Positions 43,118 through 50,959 of a stretch of DNA of 64,000 nt are shown here, one piece after another. The stretch spans positions 1,721,186-1,785,185 of the forward strand of contig NC_014363.1 of NCBI RefSeq assembly GCF_000143845.1. Direction: 5' to 3'. The notes under the pieces are model-generated. The model ran no database searches. It saw nothing but the letters and a program-made list of their open reading frames with translations, and was not told where the DNA came from. Positions within the stretch are counted from its first letter, which is position 1. Each line of letters begins with the position of its first letter. Made by a program: the position numbers and the translations under genes. The DNA is from Olsenella uli DSM 7084. Its GTDB lineage: Bacteria; Actinomycetota; Coriobacteriia; Coriobacteriales; Atopobiaceae.

Positions 43118-44785
43118 CTATCCCAAGATGCCGTCGAGCTGTGACGCCGCCGCCGAGACGTTTTCCGCCACTCCGCCCATGGCGGATGCGTACTCAGCAT
43201 CGTGTCCCCATGCCGCCGCGAAGGCGGCCTCGATGCGCGCCCTCGAGACCCCGTTGATGTCTATCTGCTTGCGGAGGTACTCGTTCATGTTGTCGGCGTA
43301 GCCATCCACGTTGAGCCAACCCATGAGGTCCTCGAACCGGTAGCGGATGTCCCAGCGCGTGACGTCCCACCACGCCTCGGAGTCAACCTCGTCGACGATG
43401 GCGAGGAGCTCCTGCCTTCTGGCCTCGGTCCAGTCCCTGACCTCCCCCTGCAGGACCTGCACGGCCTCGGCCTTGCGGACGCCGCTTCTGATGTCATCCT
43501 CGGTCGATTTGACGGCGGAGTCGAAGCGCGCAAGCCACTCGTCGTCCACCTCGACCCCAAGGAACGTGCTGAGGAACCACTGCAGCACGACGGGACGGGC
43601 CTCGTCGTCTTTCAGCAGCAGGAAGACCGCATCTATGCCGAGGTTCGCAATGCCCGCTACGGAAACCCCCTTGACTTCAAGGACGTCGATGAGGCCATCG
43701 AAATCGATGTCGGTTCCGGCAAGCTGCTTCACGAGCTCTGGGGCACGCGGGTATGCGAGAACGGACCCGACGAGAGCGCCCGGCCACTCGGGATGGTCCC
43801 TGATGAACTCAGCGATCTTCTGCCTTTTCCTTCCTCCGTCTCTTTCCTTTGATGCGGCATTGATGCAACCCGTGATGAAGGAGACCATATCCCTCTGCCT
43901 GCCCTCGGGGACGTTGCCCATGATCCATCTGGAGAAGCCGTTGATGGTCTGCCAGTAGTCGCTCGGCCTTGACGCCGCATCGAGCGTCAGGTCGTCATTG
44001 CCCACGAAGAGCGAGATGGGGGCGTGGTTCTTGGGAAGGAAGCTCCCATCACCTCGTAGGAGCAGATTAAGGATGCCCCCAACGGTCGAGTATCCCTGAT
44101 TAGACTTGGTGAAGTTGACGTCGTCGGTGGGCAGGCGCAGCAGCGGGCTCACGAAGTCCCCCTCGTAGTTGTACGAGTGGATCTTGTCCCTGTTTGCGGC
44201 AATCTGGGCCACGTACTTGTTGAAGAAGTAGTTGCTGAAGCCCTGCCCGTCGAATGAGTAGCACTCATCGACGTGGGAGTTGGTGACGGCTGCGTACATG
44301 GCCTTGTTGCCACCCTTGGAGTGGCCGGAGACCACCACCTTCCAGTCATCCCCGCGCCCCTCCATCATCCTGTCGACGTAGTCGCTCGCGTTCCTCTGGG
44401 CTGCGGTGTCGTAGGTGTAGAGGCCCTCGAAATTGTCCCTCCACTCGTCACCATTCTCCGTGCCCTTGAAGATGACGTACATCTCCTTCTGCTCCGAGCC
44501 AGTGCTGACGAGGGTGAGGTTTTGCCCTGTCTGGCCGACGTTGTCCCCAGGCATCGAAAAGTCCTCGATGCTCAGGCTAGTCACCGCCTCGTTTGAGGAG
44601 AGCTCCCGCACGAGGTTGGCACACTGCTCGTCGCTTATCCAGCTGTCGTGAGCCTCTCCGCTGGTCTGCATGCTCCGCAGTATGGTCCCAAGGTCTTTCT
44701 GTTTACTACGATCGACCGCCTCCCTGAATCCCGGTTGGTAGACGAGGGTATTGAGCTGCGCGAGCTCGTCTGCCCCAAGAGACAT
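43118..44785 (-). CDS. Lipase/DUF2974 effector with C-terminal helical domain
   Basis: A 555-residue protein without signal peptide. Residues ~60-290 form an alpha/beta-hydrolase lipase domain like Mbeg1/DUF2974: MYVIFKGTENGDEWRDNFEG provides the oxyanion region, and VVVSGHSKGGNKAMYAA the nucleophile Ser156. The C-terminal ~150 residues are helical and end SAMGGVAENVSAAASQLDGI, like a reversed LXG/ESAT-6 domain. This N-lipase/C-LXG layout is that of the staphylococcal T7SS phospholipase TslA. Three small helical partners and a lipoprotein are encoded just upstream. Probably secreted by the T7SS to attack membranes of rivals (inference). Confidence 0.82.
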   Translation of the reverse strand: MSLGADELAQLNTLVYQPGFREAVDRSKQKDLGTILRSMQTSGEAHDSWISDEQCANLVRELSSNEAVTSLSIEDFSMPGDNVGQTGQNLTLVSTGSEQKEMYVIFKGTENGDEWRDNFEGLYTYDTAAQRNASDYVDRMMEGRGDDWKVVVSGHSKGGNKAMYAAVTNSHVDECYSFDGQGFSNYFFNKYVAQIAANRDKIHSYNYEGDFVSPLLRLPTDDVNFTKSNQGYSTVGGILNLLLRGDGSFLPKNHAPISLFVGNDDLTLDAASRPSDYWQTINGFSRWIMGNVPEGRQRDMVSFITGCINAASKERDGGRKRQKIAEFIRDHPEWPGALVGSVLAYPRAPELVKQLAGTDIDFDGLIDVLEVKGVSVAGIANLGIDAVFLLLKDDEARPVVLQWFLSTFLGVEVDDEWLARFDSAVKSTEDDIRSGVRKAEAVQVLQGEVRDWTEARRQELLAIVDEVDSEAWWDVTRWDIRYRFEDLMGWLNVDGYADNMNEYLRKQIDINGVSRARIEAAFAAAWGHDAEYASAMGGVAENVSAAASQLDGILG

Positions 44786-44787
44786 CG

Positions 44788-45666
44788 CTACTCATCCCCC
44801 TGAAAGTTGCCGAGCGCATGCCATGAGTAGTCCGCGTCGCGCGACCACTCCATCGTAAACTCAGCGCCGTCGAGCGGCTGGGTTATCTGGTCGACGCTCC
44901 AGTAAACCCGCATGTCGAGCGCGTCGAGGGCCTCCCGCATCCTCGCGACGCGGGCGTCGAAGTCCTCCTCGGCGAGCTGGTTATCGGGGGAGATGGAGAC
45001 CCACAGGTATCCGTCGACGAACACCCCCGCCTCCTCGAGGGTGGCGAAGGGCGGGACCTCGTGCCACGCGCCCTGCGGGTCGCTGGCCACGTTCGGGTAC
45101 TGCCAATCGAGCATCCTGGCCTCCATCACCCACGACCCCTCGGGCAGGTCGCCGAAGGCCCCCTGCGCAACCTCTGTGAGCCTTCGCTCGTACTCCTCGT
45201 GGAGCCGCAGGTAGGGGTAGTCGTCCGCCCAGCGGGGTTCGTCCTCGTAGAGAAACGACGCCACGCAGGTCTCCCCGGCGTGCCCGCCCGTCTCCACGGC
45301 GCAGGTCACGGTGTGGGGATCGCGCATCAGGCCGAATGAGAGCCTCGCCTCAGTGGCACGGAACCTCTCGCCGTAGCGCGCGGCGAGGTGGTCCTCGACG
45401 AACTCCGCGTAGCGGACATTGTCCTTCGATCTCGCCGAGGGCCACGCACCGCCCCGCATCGCGGCGACCACGTCCATGGGCGCGCCCAGGCTCTGCGCCA
45501 CCTCGAGGTCGCGCTCCGTGATCTCGTCGTCCATGTTAAGGACCTCCCTCGCAGCCCCGTCGTCGTTCGTCTTCGTCGCCGGCCGCGCGAGGCAGCCCGG
45601 CATGGTGGCCAGCGAGAGCGCCAGCGCACACGCGGCCATCGCCCTGGGGACCCGTGCCCTCACCAT
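44788..45666 (-). CDS. Lipoprotein; candidate immunity to the lipase
   Basis: A 292-residue protein with a lipoprotein signal (RAMAACALALSLATMPGC; lipobox MPGC) and an exported alpha/beta domain. The ATG at 45666 lies 6 nt after GGAGGTGG and overlaps the upstream partner gene. Only 2 nt separate its stop from the lipase start, so both are made together. Surface lipoproteins protect against T7SS lipases in the TslA/TilA system, and position and localisation here suggest the same job. I see no sequence family match. Confidence 0.78.
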   Translation of the reverse strand: MVRARVPRAMAACALALSLATMPGCLARPATKTNDDGAAREVLNMDDEITERDLEVAQSLGAPMDVVAAMRGGAWPSARSKDNVRYAEFVEDHLAARYGERFRATEARLSFGLMRDPHTVTCAVETGGHAGETCVASFLYEDEPRWADDYPYLRLHEEYERRLTEVAQGAFGDLPEGSWVMEARMLDWQYPNVASDPQGAWHEVPPFATLEEAGVFVDGYLWVSISPDNQLAEEDFDARVARMREALDALDMRVYWSVDQITQPLDGAEFTMEWSRDADYSWHALGNFQGDE

Positions 45667-46022
45667 CCGGGGCCACCTCCGCAACTCGATCTTGAGACGC
45701 CTCCGACGTTCGACCCACCGCCAGAATGCCCCACGCCAATGCTGGCGAGCCTTGACGCCTCCCCGAAGTCGGCACCCTCGTACTCGGCCCTCGCCTGCTC
45801 AACGCGGTCCGCCGTGCGCGCGATTAGGGTGGAGAGCCTTGTCGCGAAGTCATTCACCGCGGTGCCTGCGCCCACGAGCGCCGCTCCGCCGGAGCCTGTG
45901 GTGATCGCGAGGGCGTAGTCCGTTCCCGCGATGCTCTCAGCAGACTCCGTAAGTGACCGCAGCTTGCTGATGACCTCGTCCACGTTCTTATATACGACGC
46001 GGATCTCCCCGTCTGTCGCCAT
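45660..46022 (-). CDS. Helical partner protein 3 of the lipase module
   Basis: A 120-residue protein: MATDGEIRVVYKNVDEVISK, then a helical hairpin (LTESAESIAGTDYALAIT; TRLSTLIARTADRVEQARAE) and a Gly/Ser-rich C-terminus. The size and two-helix pattern fit the Lap/WXG-like partners that bind LXG domains. The start is the ATG at 46022. It overlaps the lipoprotein gene by 7 nt. Confidence 0.68.
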   Translation of the reverse strand: MATDGEIRVVYKNVDEVISKLRSLTESAESIAGTDYALAITTGSGGAALVGAGTAVNDFATRLSTLIARTADRVEQARAEYEGADFGEASRLASIGVGHSGGGSNVGGVSRSSCGGGPGW

Positions 46023-46097
46023 CGTCCCCTCCCGCAGCCCTCGTCTCCTCGTGCATTGGCCCACATTGGCTTGCGCCACTTTAGCTAGCGCCACTTC

Positions 46098-46376
46098 CTA
46101 GTCGAAGTCTTCGTCGTCTGCGTCCAGATTCTGAATGAACCGGTTCGTCTGAGGCGCCAGCGAAGCGACCGCCTCCCCAAGGGCCGCGCACGCGGCGATC
46201 ACCCTCGAGGGGACGTCGGCCACTGCAGCCGAGACGCGGCTTGACTGGATGCCCGTCGCCAGGAGCGCCTGCAGCGCATGGTTGTATTCGACGGCGATCT
46301 CAGCCAGCTGCTCGGTGCTCTTGCGCGCCAGATCCACCCGGTACGCAAGCTCGTCGTCGGAAACCTTGAGATCCAT
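46098..46376 (-). CDS. WXG100-like partner protein 2 of the lipase module
   Basis: A 92-residue helical hairpin: KVSDDELAYRVDLARKSTEQ forms helix 1 and RVIAACAALGEAVASLAPQT helix 2, with an acidic tail DADDEDFD. There is no W-x-G at the turn (ALLATGIQSSRV), so it is a divergent member. It begins 3 nt after the stop of partner 1. Likely a T7SS targeting partner for the lipase. Confidence 0.68.
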   Translation of the reverse strand: MDLKVSDDELAYRVDLARKSTEQLAEIAVEYNHALQALLATGIQSSRVSAAVADVPSRVIAACAALGEAVASLAPQTNRFIQNLDADDEDFD

Positions 46377-46379
46377 GCC

Positions 46380-46829
46380 CTACCGCCTTCCCGATCGACG
46401 GGCGGCCTGTTCGGCCTGGCGGGCGGCTTGCACAACCTGTTCGCGGGCCCGCTCGGCCCTGATCCGCTCCCTGATCGAGGTGAGGCGGGCAAGCTCCTCA
46501 TCAAGCTCCTCATCAAGCTCCTCGTCGACACGGATCGTGGCCGCAGCCGCCTGTGCGTCGACCTCAGCGAAGTCATAGGCCATGTTCCGTCCGAACTCGC
46601 CCGTAAGGTAGCCCACCGTCTTCTCCGCGTACTTCTTTGCGAGCCTGCCCGAGAGGTCAGACGCCCTGTACGCCCGCCTCACCTTGTCGTCCAGCTGACC
46701 CTCGAAGTCAGCGCGTGCGACATTCACCTGGTTTCGGAAGTCCGCGAGAGAGTCGAGGACGCGCACGAGCTCGTCGACACGCGACTGGCAGTCCATCTCC
46801 TGCGCATACAATGCCGCCATCTCTGACAT
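46380..46829 (-). CDS. YwqH/DUF5082-like partner protein 1 of the lipase module
   Basis: A 149-residue protein, begins MSEMAALYAQEMDCQSRVDE. It is almost fully helical, with a long charged C-terminal coiled coil containing the repeat EELDEELDEELA and an Arg/Gln-rich end. The ATG at 46829 lies 5 nt after AGGGAG. It is the first gene of the lipase module and probably stabilises or targets the toxin. Similar in shape, not obviously in sequence, to the helper at 29878. Confidence 0.68.
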   Translation of the reverse strand: MSEMAALYAQEMDCQSRVDELVRVLDSLADFRNQVNVARADFEGQLDDKVRRAYRASDLSGRLAKKYAEKTVGYLTGEFGRNMAYDFAEVDAQAAAATIRVDEELDEELDEELARLTSIRERIRAERAREQVVQAARQAEQAARRSGRR

Positions 46830-47020
46830 CGGAACTCCCTTGCAAGAGGGGTGCCCTGCACCCAGCCAGGGCACCGCGACACAGCTGATGCACCGCATGT
46901 ATGCCGATGCACCGCATATTGTAAGTGACAATATGCAACTTGCGGCAAAACACGGCCCCGATTATCGGCAATGTGTGCCGATCCGAATGCGCGGGCCGGC
47001 TGTTAGAGGTTGCCGGCCGC

Positions 47021-47215
47021 CAGAAGTGTGTACCGACTACTAGAAGTGTGCACCAGTGCACACTTCTAGTAATTTTTGCAGGGCCTGTACCTGCGGAGAT
47101 ACCGAGAAATGCAACTCTACCGAACACCACAGGCCCCGAATGGGCCCAAAAAGTACTCACTTCTCATTTCTGGTGACTCCTCGCTCCTACTCACTCCTAG
47201 TGACTTCTCGCTTCT
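47021..47215. repeat. Flanking element L2, second copy of the L1 type
   Basis: GAAGTGTG occurs at 47023 and 47043. The second begins a 28-bp palindrome at 47041-47068 (13-bp arms, half-site TAGAAGTGTGCAC). A core with GCAG, TGTACCTGCG and CCGAGA follows at the same 24-bp distance from ACTTC as in L1. Downstream, 17-bp tandem units start at 47159, 47176 and 47193 with ACTTCT/ACTCCT cores. L2 has the same orientation as L1, so the two form direct repeats around the lipase module. Confidence 0.82.
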
Positions 47216-47346
47216 GGGTGATCAAGAAGCCGGTCCGCCGGAGGCACGGGGCGCGCCACAGTACGCTTGCGGACACGCCACGGCACGCTTGCGGGGGCGC
47301 TTTCGGGCGCACTTGCGGACGCGGCGCCGTACGACCCGCCGTCATG

Positions 47347-48564
47347 CTACGCGCGCCTCTCGAAGGCCTCGACGACCTTGTCGCCCATGGCCGAGGTGCC
47401 GAGCACGCGGTCGGCGGGAGTCGATGCGTCAGCGATGTCTGCCGTGCGCCAGCCGGCGTCCAGGACATCCTCCACGGCTGCAGCGACGGCATCGGCCGCC
47501 TCGTCCATCTGGAAACTGTAGCGCAGCATGAGCTCGACGGAAAGGATCTGTGCGAGCGGATTGGCGATGCCCCTACCCGCGATGTCGGGCGCGGAGCCAT
47601 GGCTGGGCTCGTAGAGCGCGGTCCCCGTGCCAAGCGACGCGGAGGCGAGCATGCCGAGCGACCCGGTGAGCATGGAAGCCTCGTCGGAGAGAATGTCGCC
47701 GAAGGTGTTCTCCGTCACGATGACGTCGAACTGCGCAGGGTTGGCCACCAGCTGCATGGCACAGTTGTCCACCAGCATGTCCTCGCCCTCGACGTCCTTG
47801 AACTCCTCGTTGAGGCGGTGGTTGACCTCACGCCACAGGCGTGAGGTCTCGAGCACGTTGGCCTTATCGACCGAGGTCACCACCTTGCTGCGCCGCGCGG
47901 CGGCCTCGTAGGCCCAACGCACCACGCGCTCGATCTCGTACTCGGAGTACTCCATCGTGTCGCGTGCGAAGTCGCCGGTGAAACCGCCAGTGGTGTCGCA
48001 TGCGAGGTCGCCGGGAGCGCAGGTCGCACCGGGAGCGCCGGGAGCGCAGGTCGCACCGTCCATGCCAGCCCCCACGACGCCCTCCTGGCGCTCGTGGGCG
48101 CCAAAGTACAGGCCGCCGGTAAGCTCGCGCACGATGAGCAGGTCCACACCGTCCAGACGCTCGGGGCGCAAGGGCGACGCGTCGCGCAGCGCTTCGTAGA
48201 TGCGGACGGGTCGCAGGTTGAGGTAGAGACCCAGACCCTTGCGGATGGCAAGGAGGCCTTGCTCGGGACGGACGGCCCCCGGTGCGGTGTCGTCCCACCT
48301 GGGGCCACCGACTGCGGCGAGAAGGACCGCGTCAGCCTCCCTGGCAGCCGCGAGCGTGGCCGACGGGAGCGCCGAGACCTCCCCGCCCGCGGCTCGGGTG
48401 GCATCGATGGCGCAGCCGCCTATGAGCTGGTCCTCGCAGACGAAGTCGACGCCGCTCCTCTCGCCCACGGCCGCAAGGACCTTCTTGGCCTCAGCGATGA
48501 TCTCGGGTCCTATGCCGTCGCCCGGAAGCGTACAGATGCGATAGCTTGCAGATGCCATGGCCAT
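47347..48564 (-). CDS. leuB: 3-isopropylmalate dehydrogenase
   Basis: The third enzyme of leucine synthesis, oxidising 3-isopropylmalate with NAD. Family motifs: LPGDGIGPEIIAEAKKVL at the N-terminus, ELTGGLYFGAHE, DKANVLETSRLWREV, and EPSHGSAPDIAGRGIANPLA near the C-terminus. At 405 residues it is about 45 longer than usual: a low-complexity insert (GATCAPGAPGATCAPG and after) lies between YFG and DTMEYS, encoded by tandem repeats at 48010-48060. The start is the ATG at 48564 after AAGGGG; 48558 is an alternative. It lies 4 nt after leuD. Confidence 0.93.
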   Translation of the reverse strand: MAMASASYRICTLPGDGIGPEIIAEAKKVLAAVGERSGVDFVCEDQLIGGCAIDATRAAGGEVSALPSATLAAAREADAVLLAAVGGPRWDDTAPGAVRPEQGLLAIRKGLGLYLNLRPVRIYEALRDASPLRPERLDGVDLLIVRELTGGLYFGAHERQEGVVGAGMDGATCAPGAPGATCAPGDLACDTTGGFTGDFARDTMEYSEYEIERVVRWAYEAAARRSKVVTSVDKANVLETSRLWREVNHRLNEEFKDVEGEDMLVDNCAMQLVANPAQFDVIVTENTFGDILSDEASMLTGSLGMLASASLGTGTALYEPSHGSAPDIAGRGIANPLAQILSVELMLRYSFQMDEAADAVAAAVEDVLDAGWRTADIADASTPADRVLGTSAMGDKVVEAFERRA

Positions 48565-48568
48565 GCGC

Positions 48569-49078
48569 CTACCCCTTTGCCTGCCTCTGGGCCATGGTGC
48601 GCTTGGTGCGCGCCACGAGCCCCCCCTCGTTGATGATCTCCTGGATGAAGGGCGGGAACGGCTGGGCCTGGAAGGTTGCGCCCGTCGTCTCGTTGGTGAT
48701 GAGGCCCGTGTCGGCGTCGACCCGGACGACGTCCCCGTCGGAGATGGCATCGCAGGCCTCGGGACATTCCATGATGGGAAGGCCGATGTTGATGGCGTTG
48801 CGGTAGAAGATGCGCGCAAAGCTCTTTGCTATGACCACGCTCACGCCGGCTGCCTTGATCGCCACGGGGGCGTGCTCGCGCGAGGAGCCGCAGCCGAAGT
48901 TCTCGTCGGCCACGACGATGTCACCGGTCCGCACGCGCCCGACGAAGCTGGCGTCAAGGTCCTCGAGGCAGTGCCTTGCCAGCTCCGCAGGGTCCGAGGT
49001 GTTGAGGTAGCGCGCGGGAATGATGACATCGGTGTCTATGTCACGGCCGTAGCGGAAGGCCGTTCCCTTGAATCGCAT
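48569..49078 (-). CDS. leuD: 3-isopropylmalate dehydratase small subunit
   Basis: The swivel subunit of isopropylmalate isomerase, 169 residues. Motifs: [30 protein letters not shown] (substrate-binding Ser/Arg) and [15 protein letters not shown]. The ATG at 49078 follows AGGAAGGGAGAG. Located between leuC (13 bp) and leuB (4 bp) in one leftward operon. Confidence 0.95.
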   Translation of the reverse strand: MRFKGTAFRYGRDIDTDVIIPARYLNTSDPAELARHCLEDLDASFVGRVRTGDIVVADENFGCGSSREHAPVAIKAAGVSVVIAKSFARIFYRNAINIGLPIMECPEACDAISDGDVVRVDADTGLITNETTGATFQAQPFPPFIQEIINEGGLVARTKRTMAQRQAKG

Positions 49079-49091
49079 CGTCTCTCCCTTC

Positions 49092-50387
49092 CTAGTCGAG
49101 GTCGGATGGCAGGGCGATGTGTCCCGCGACGGCGGAGGCGGCGGCGACGGCCGGCGAGGCAAGGTAGACCTCGGAGGTGGGGTCGCCCATGCGCCCGACG
49201 AAATTGCGGTTGGTGGAGGAGACGCACCTCTCCCCCGCCGCAAGGATGCCCATGTAGCCGCCCAGGCAGGGGCCGCAGGTGGGCGTGGAGACCACGCAGT
49301 GGGCGTCGATGAAGACGTCCATGAGGCCCTCGTGCACGCATTGGAGCCACACGCCCTGGGTGGCAGGGATCACGATGCAGCGGACGCCATCCGCCACGCT
49401 GCGACCGCGCAGGACGTCGGCCGCGGCGCGCATGTCCTCGATGCGGCCATTGGTGCAGGAGCCAATGACGGCCTGGTCGACCGTGATGTGGCGGCTCTCG
49501 GCCACGGGATGGGTGTTGGAGGGGAGGTGTGGCCACGAGACGGTGGGGACGATGTCGGCCGCGTCGATCTTGATGACCTGCTTGTACTGGGCGCCCGCGT
49601 CGCTGTGGCACTCGGTCCAGGGACGCTCGGCGCGGCCTTCGAGCCACTTGCGCGCCACGTCGTCTACCTCGAAGAGACCGGCCTTGCCGCCCGCCTCGAT
49701 GGCCATGTTGGCAATGGTCAGACGCCCCTCGACGGAGAGGCCCTCGATCGTCGAGCCGGCGAACTCCATGGCGCAGTACAGGGCTCCGTCGACGCCGACC
49801 TGACCGATGACGTAGAGGATGACGTCCTTGGCGGAGGCGCCCTCGGGCAGCTTCCCGTCAATCTCGAAGCGGATGGTCTCGGGCACCTTGAACCAGGCGC
49901 GCCCCGTCGCCATGCCCACGCCCGCGTCGGTGGAGCCCACCCCCGTGGAGAAGGCCCCTATACCTCCGTAGGTGCATGTGTGCGAGTCCGCACCGATGAT
50001 GAGGTCGCCGGGGACGACGATGCCCCGCTCGGGGAGCAGCGCGTGCTCTATGCCCATGCAACCCTGCTCGAAGTAGTGGCTGATGCCCATCTCGTGGGCA
50101 AAGTCGCGCGTGACCTTGGTCTGCTCGGCGCTCTTGATGTCCTTGTTGGGCGCGTAGTGGTCGGGAACCAGGAAGACCTTGTCCTTGTCCCAGACACCCG
50201 CACCTATCTCGCGCACGGTCTTGATGGCGATGGGCGCCGTGATGTCGTTGGCGAGCACGCCGTCGAGGTCGCACTCGACGAGCTGTCCGGGGACGACCTC
50301 GTCGAGGCCGCCGTCGCCGATCGCGCCGTGGCCGGTCACGGCATGGCCGGCCAGGATCTTCTCCGCCATGGTCATGGGGCGAGCCAT
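49092..50387 (-). CDS. leuC: 3-isopropylmalate dehydratase large subunit
   Basis: The catalytic subunit, a [4Fe-4S] aconitase-family protein of 431 residues (archaeal/anaerobe-type LeuC length). Motifs: [34 protein letters not shown] (first cluster Cys), [16 protein letters not shown], and [17 protein letters not shown] with the CxxC pair. It heads the leuCDB operon, 570 bp downstream of leuA. Begins [15 protein letters not shown] after GAGGAG. Confidence 0.96.
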   Translation of the reverse strand: MARPMTMAEKILAGHAVTGHGAIGDGGLDEVVPGQLVECDLDGVLANDITAPIAIKTVREIGAGVWDKDKVFLVPDHYAPNKDIKSAEQTKVTRDFAHEMGISHYFEQGCMGIEHALLPERGIVVPGDLIIGADSHTCTYGGIGAFSTGVGSTDAGVGMATGRAWFKVPETIRFEIDGKLPEGASAKDVILYVIGQVGVDGALYCAMEFAGSTIEGLSVEGRLTIANMAIEAGGKAGLFEVDDVARKWLEGRAERPWTECHSDAGAQYKQVIKIDAADIVPTVSWPHLPSNTHPVAESRHITVDQAVIGSCTNGRIEDMRAAADVLRGRSVADGVRCIVIPATQGVWLQCVHEGLMDVFIDAHCVVSTPTCGPCLGGYMGILAAGERCVSSTNRNFVGRMGDPTSEVYLASPAVAAASAVAGHIALPSDLD

Positions 50388-50959
50388 AGATGCATGCTCC
50401 TCTCGGGAGACCCGGCCTGAAGAGGCCGTCGCCTACAGGGGACATCCTCGGCTCTCATGATAGTCGGCGGGAAGCGGACCCTCGTGTGACTGCCGGAATC
50501 GGACCCCAGCCAGAAACAACCGTCGCCGGGCAGTTGCCCGACCGTCCAGACAGGCATCGAGTCCACTTTGCCCAGGCTCGGGCTGGAGTCGCCCGTCTCA
50601 GGCTGGAGTCGCCCGTCATGGAACCCATAGGGTCCTCTATATCCATAAAGGCCACGAGATAGAGGCCGCGGACGCCTCTGGGGCTAGCCTCGCGTGCACA
50701 CGTTTTGAAACTGGGTGCACGGGCACGACAAAACGCCAGGTCAGAAAATGCCCCGTGCATGCGATTTAAAATCGTGTGCACGGGGCAGTCTTGGGAGGCT
50801 GCCCCGGTGCAGCCCCGGCACTGTCCGGAGGGTGCCGCCCGGAGTGACGCACTGCGTGATCACCCATTCTTTCTCGCATGCGCAGTCTTTCTCGCGCCTC
50901 ACCCGCACGTGTCTCACCCGCACGCGCCTCACCCGCACGTGCCGACGTTCGCCTGCACC
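50388..50959. other. leuA-leuC intergenic region with several repeat motifs
   Basis: 572 bp without a convincing gene. Contents: a 17-bp direct repeat (GGCTGGAGTCGCCCGTC at 50581 and 50601). An 18-bp-arm inverted repeat at 50750-50786 (arms GCCCCGTGCATGCGATTT and its near complement, 16/18), with related GTGCAC motifs at 50700-50730. A GGGGCAG/CTGCCCC stem at 50782-50805. Three 15-bp units (CTCACCCGCACGTGT type) at 50898-50942, right behind the leuA stop. A terminator for leuA and a promoter for leuC are expected here, but I cannot place them with confidence. Confidence 0.7.

Noticed and set aside
50388-50959. T-box or leucine riboswitch before leuC
   Set aside because: I looked for the T-box antiterminator consensus (TGGNACCGCG) and a terminator with T-run on the minus strand and found neither.
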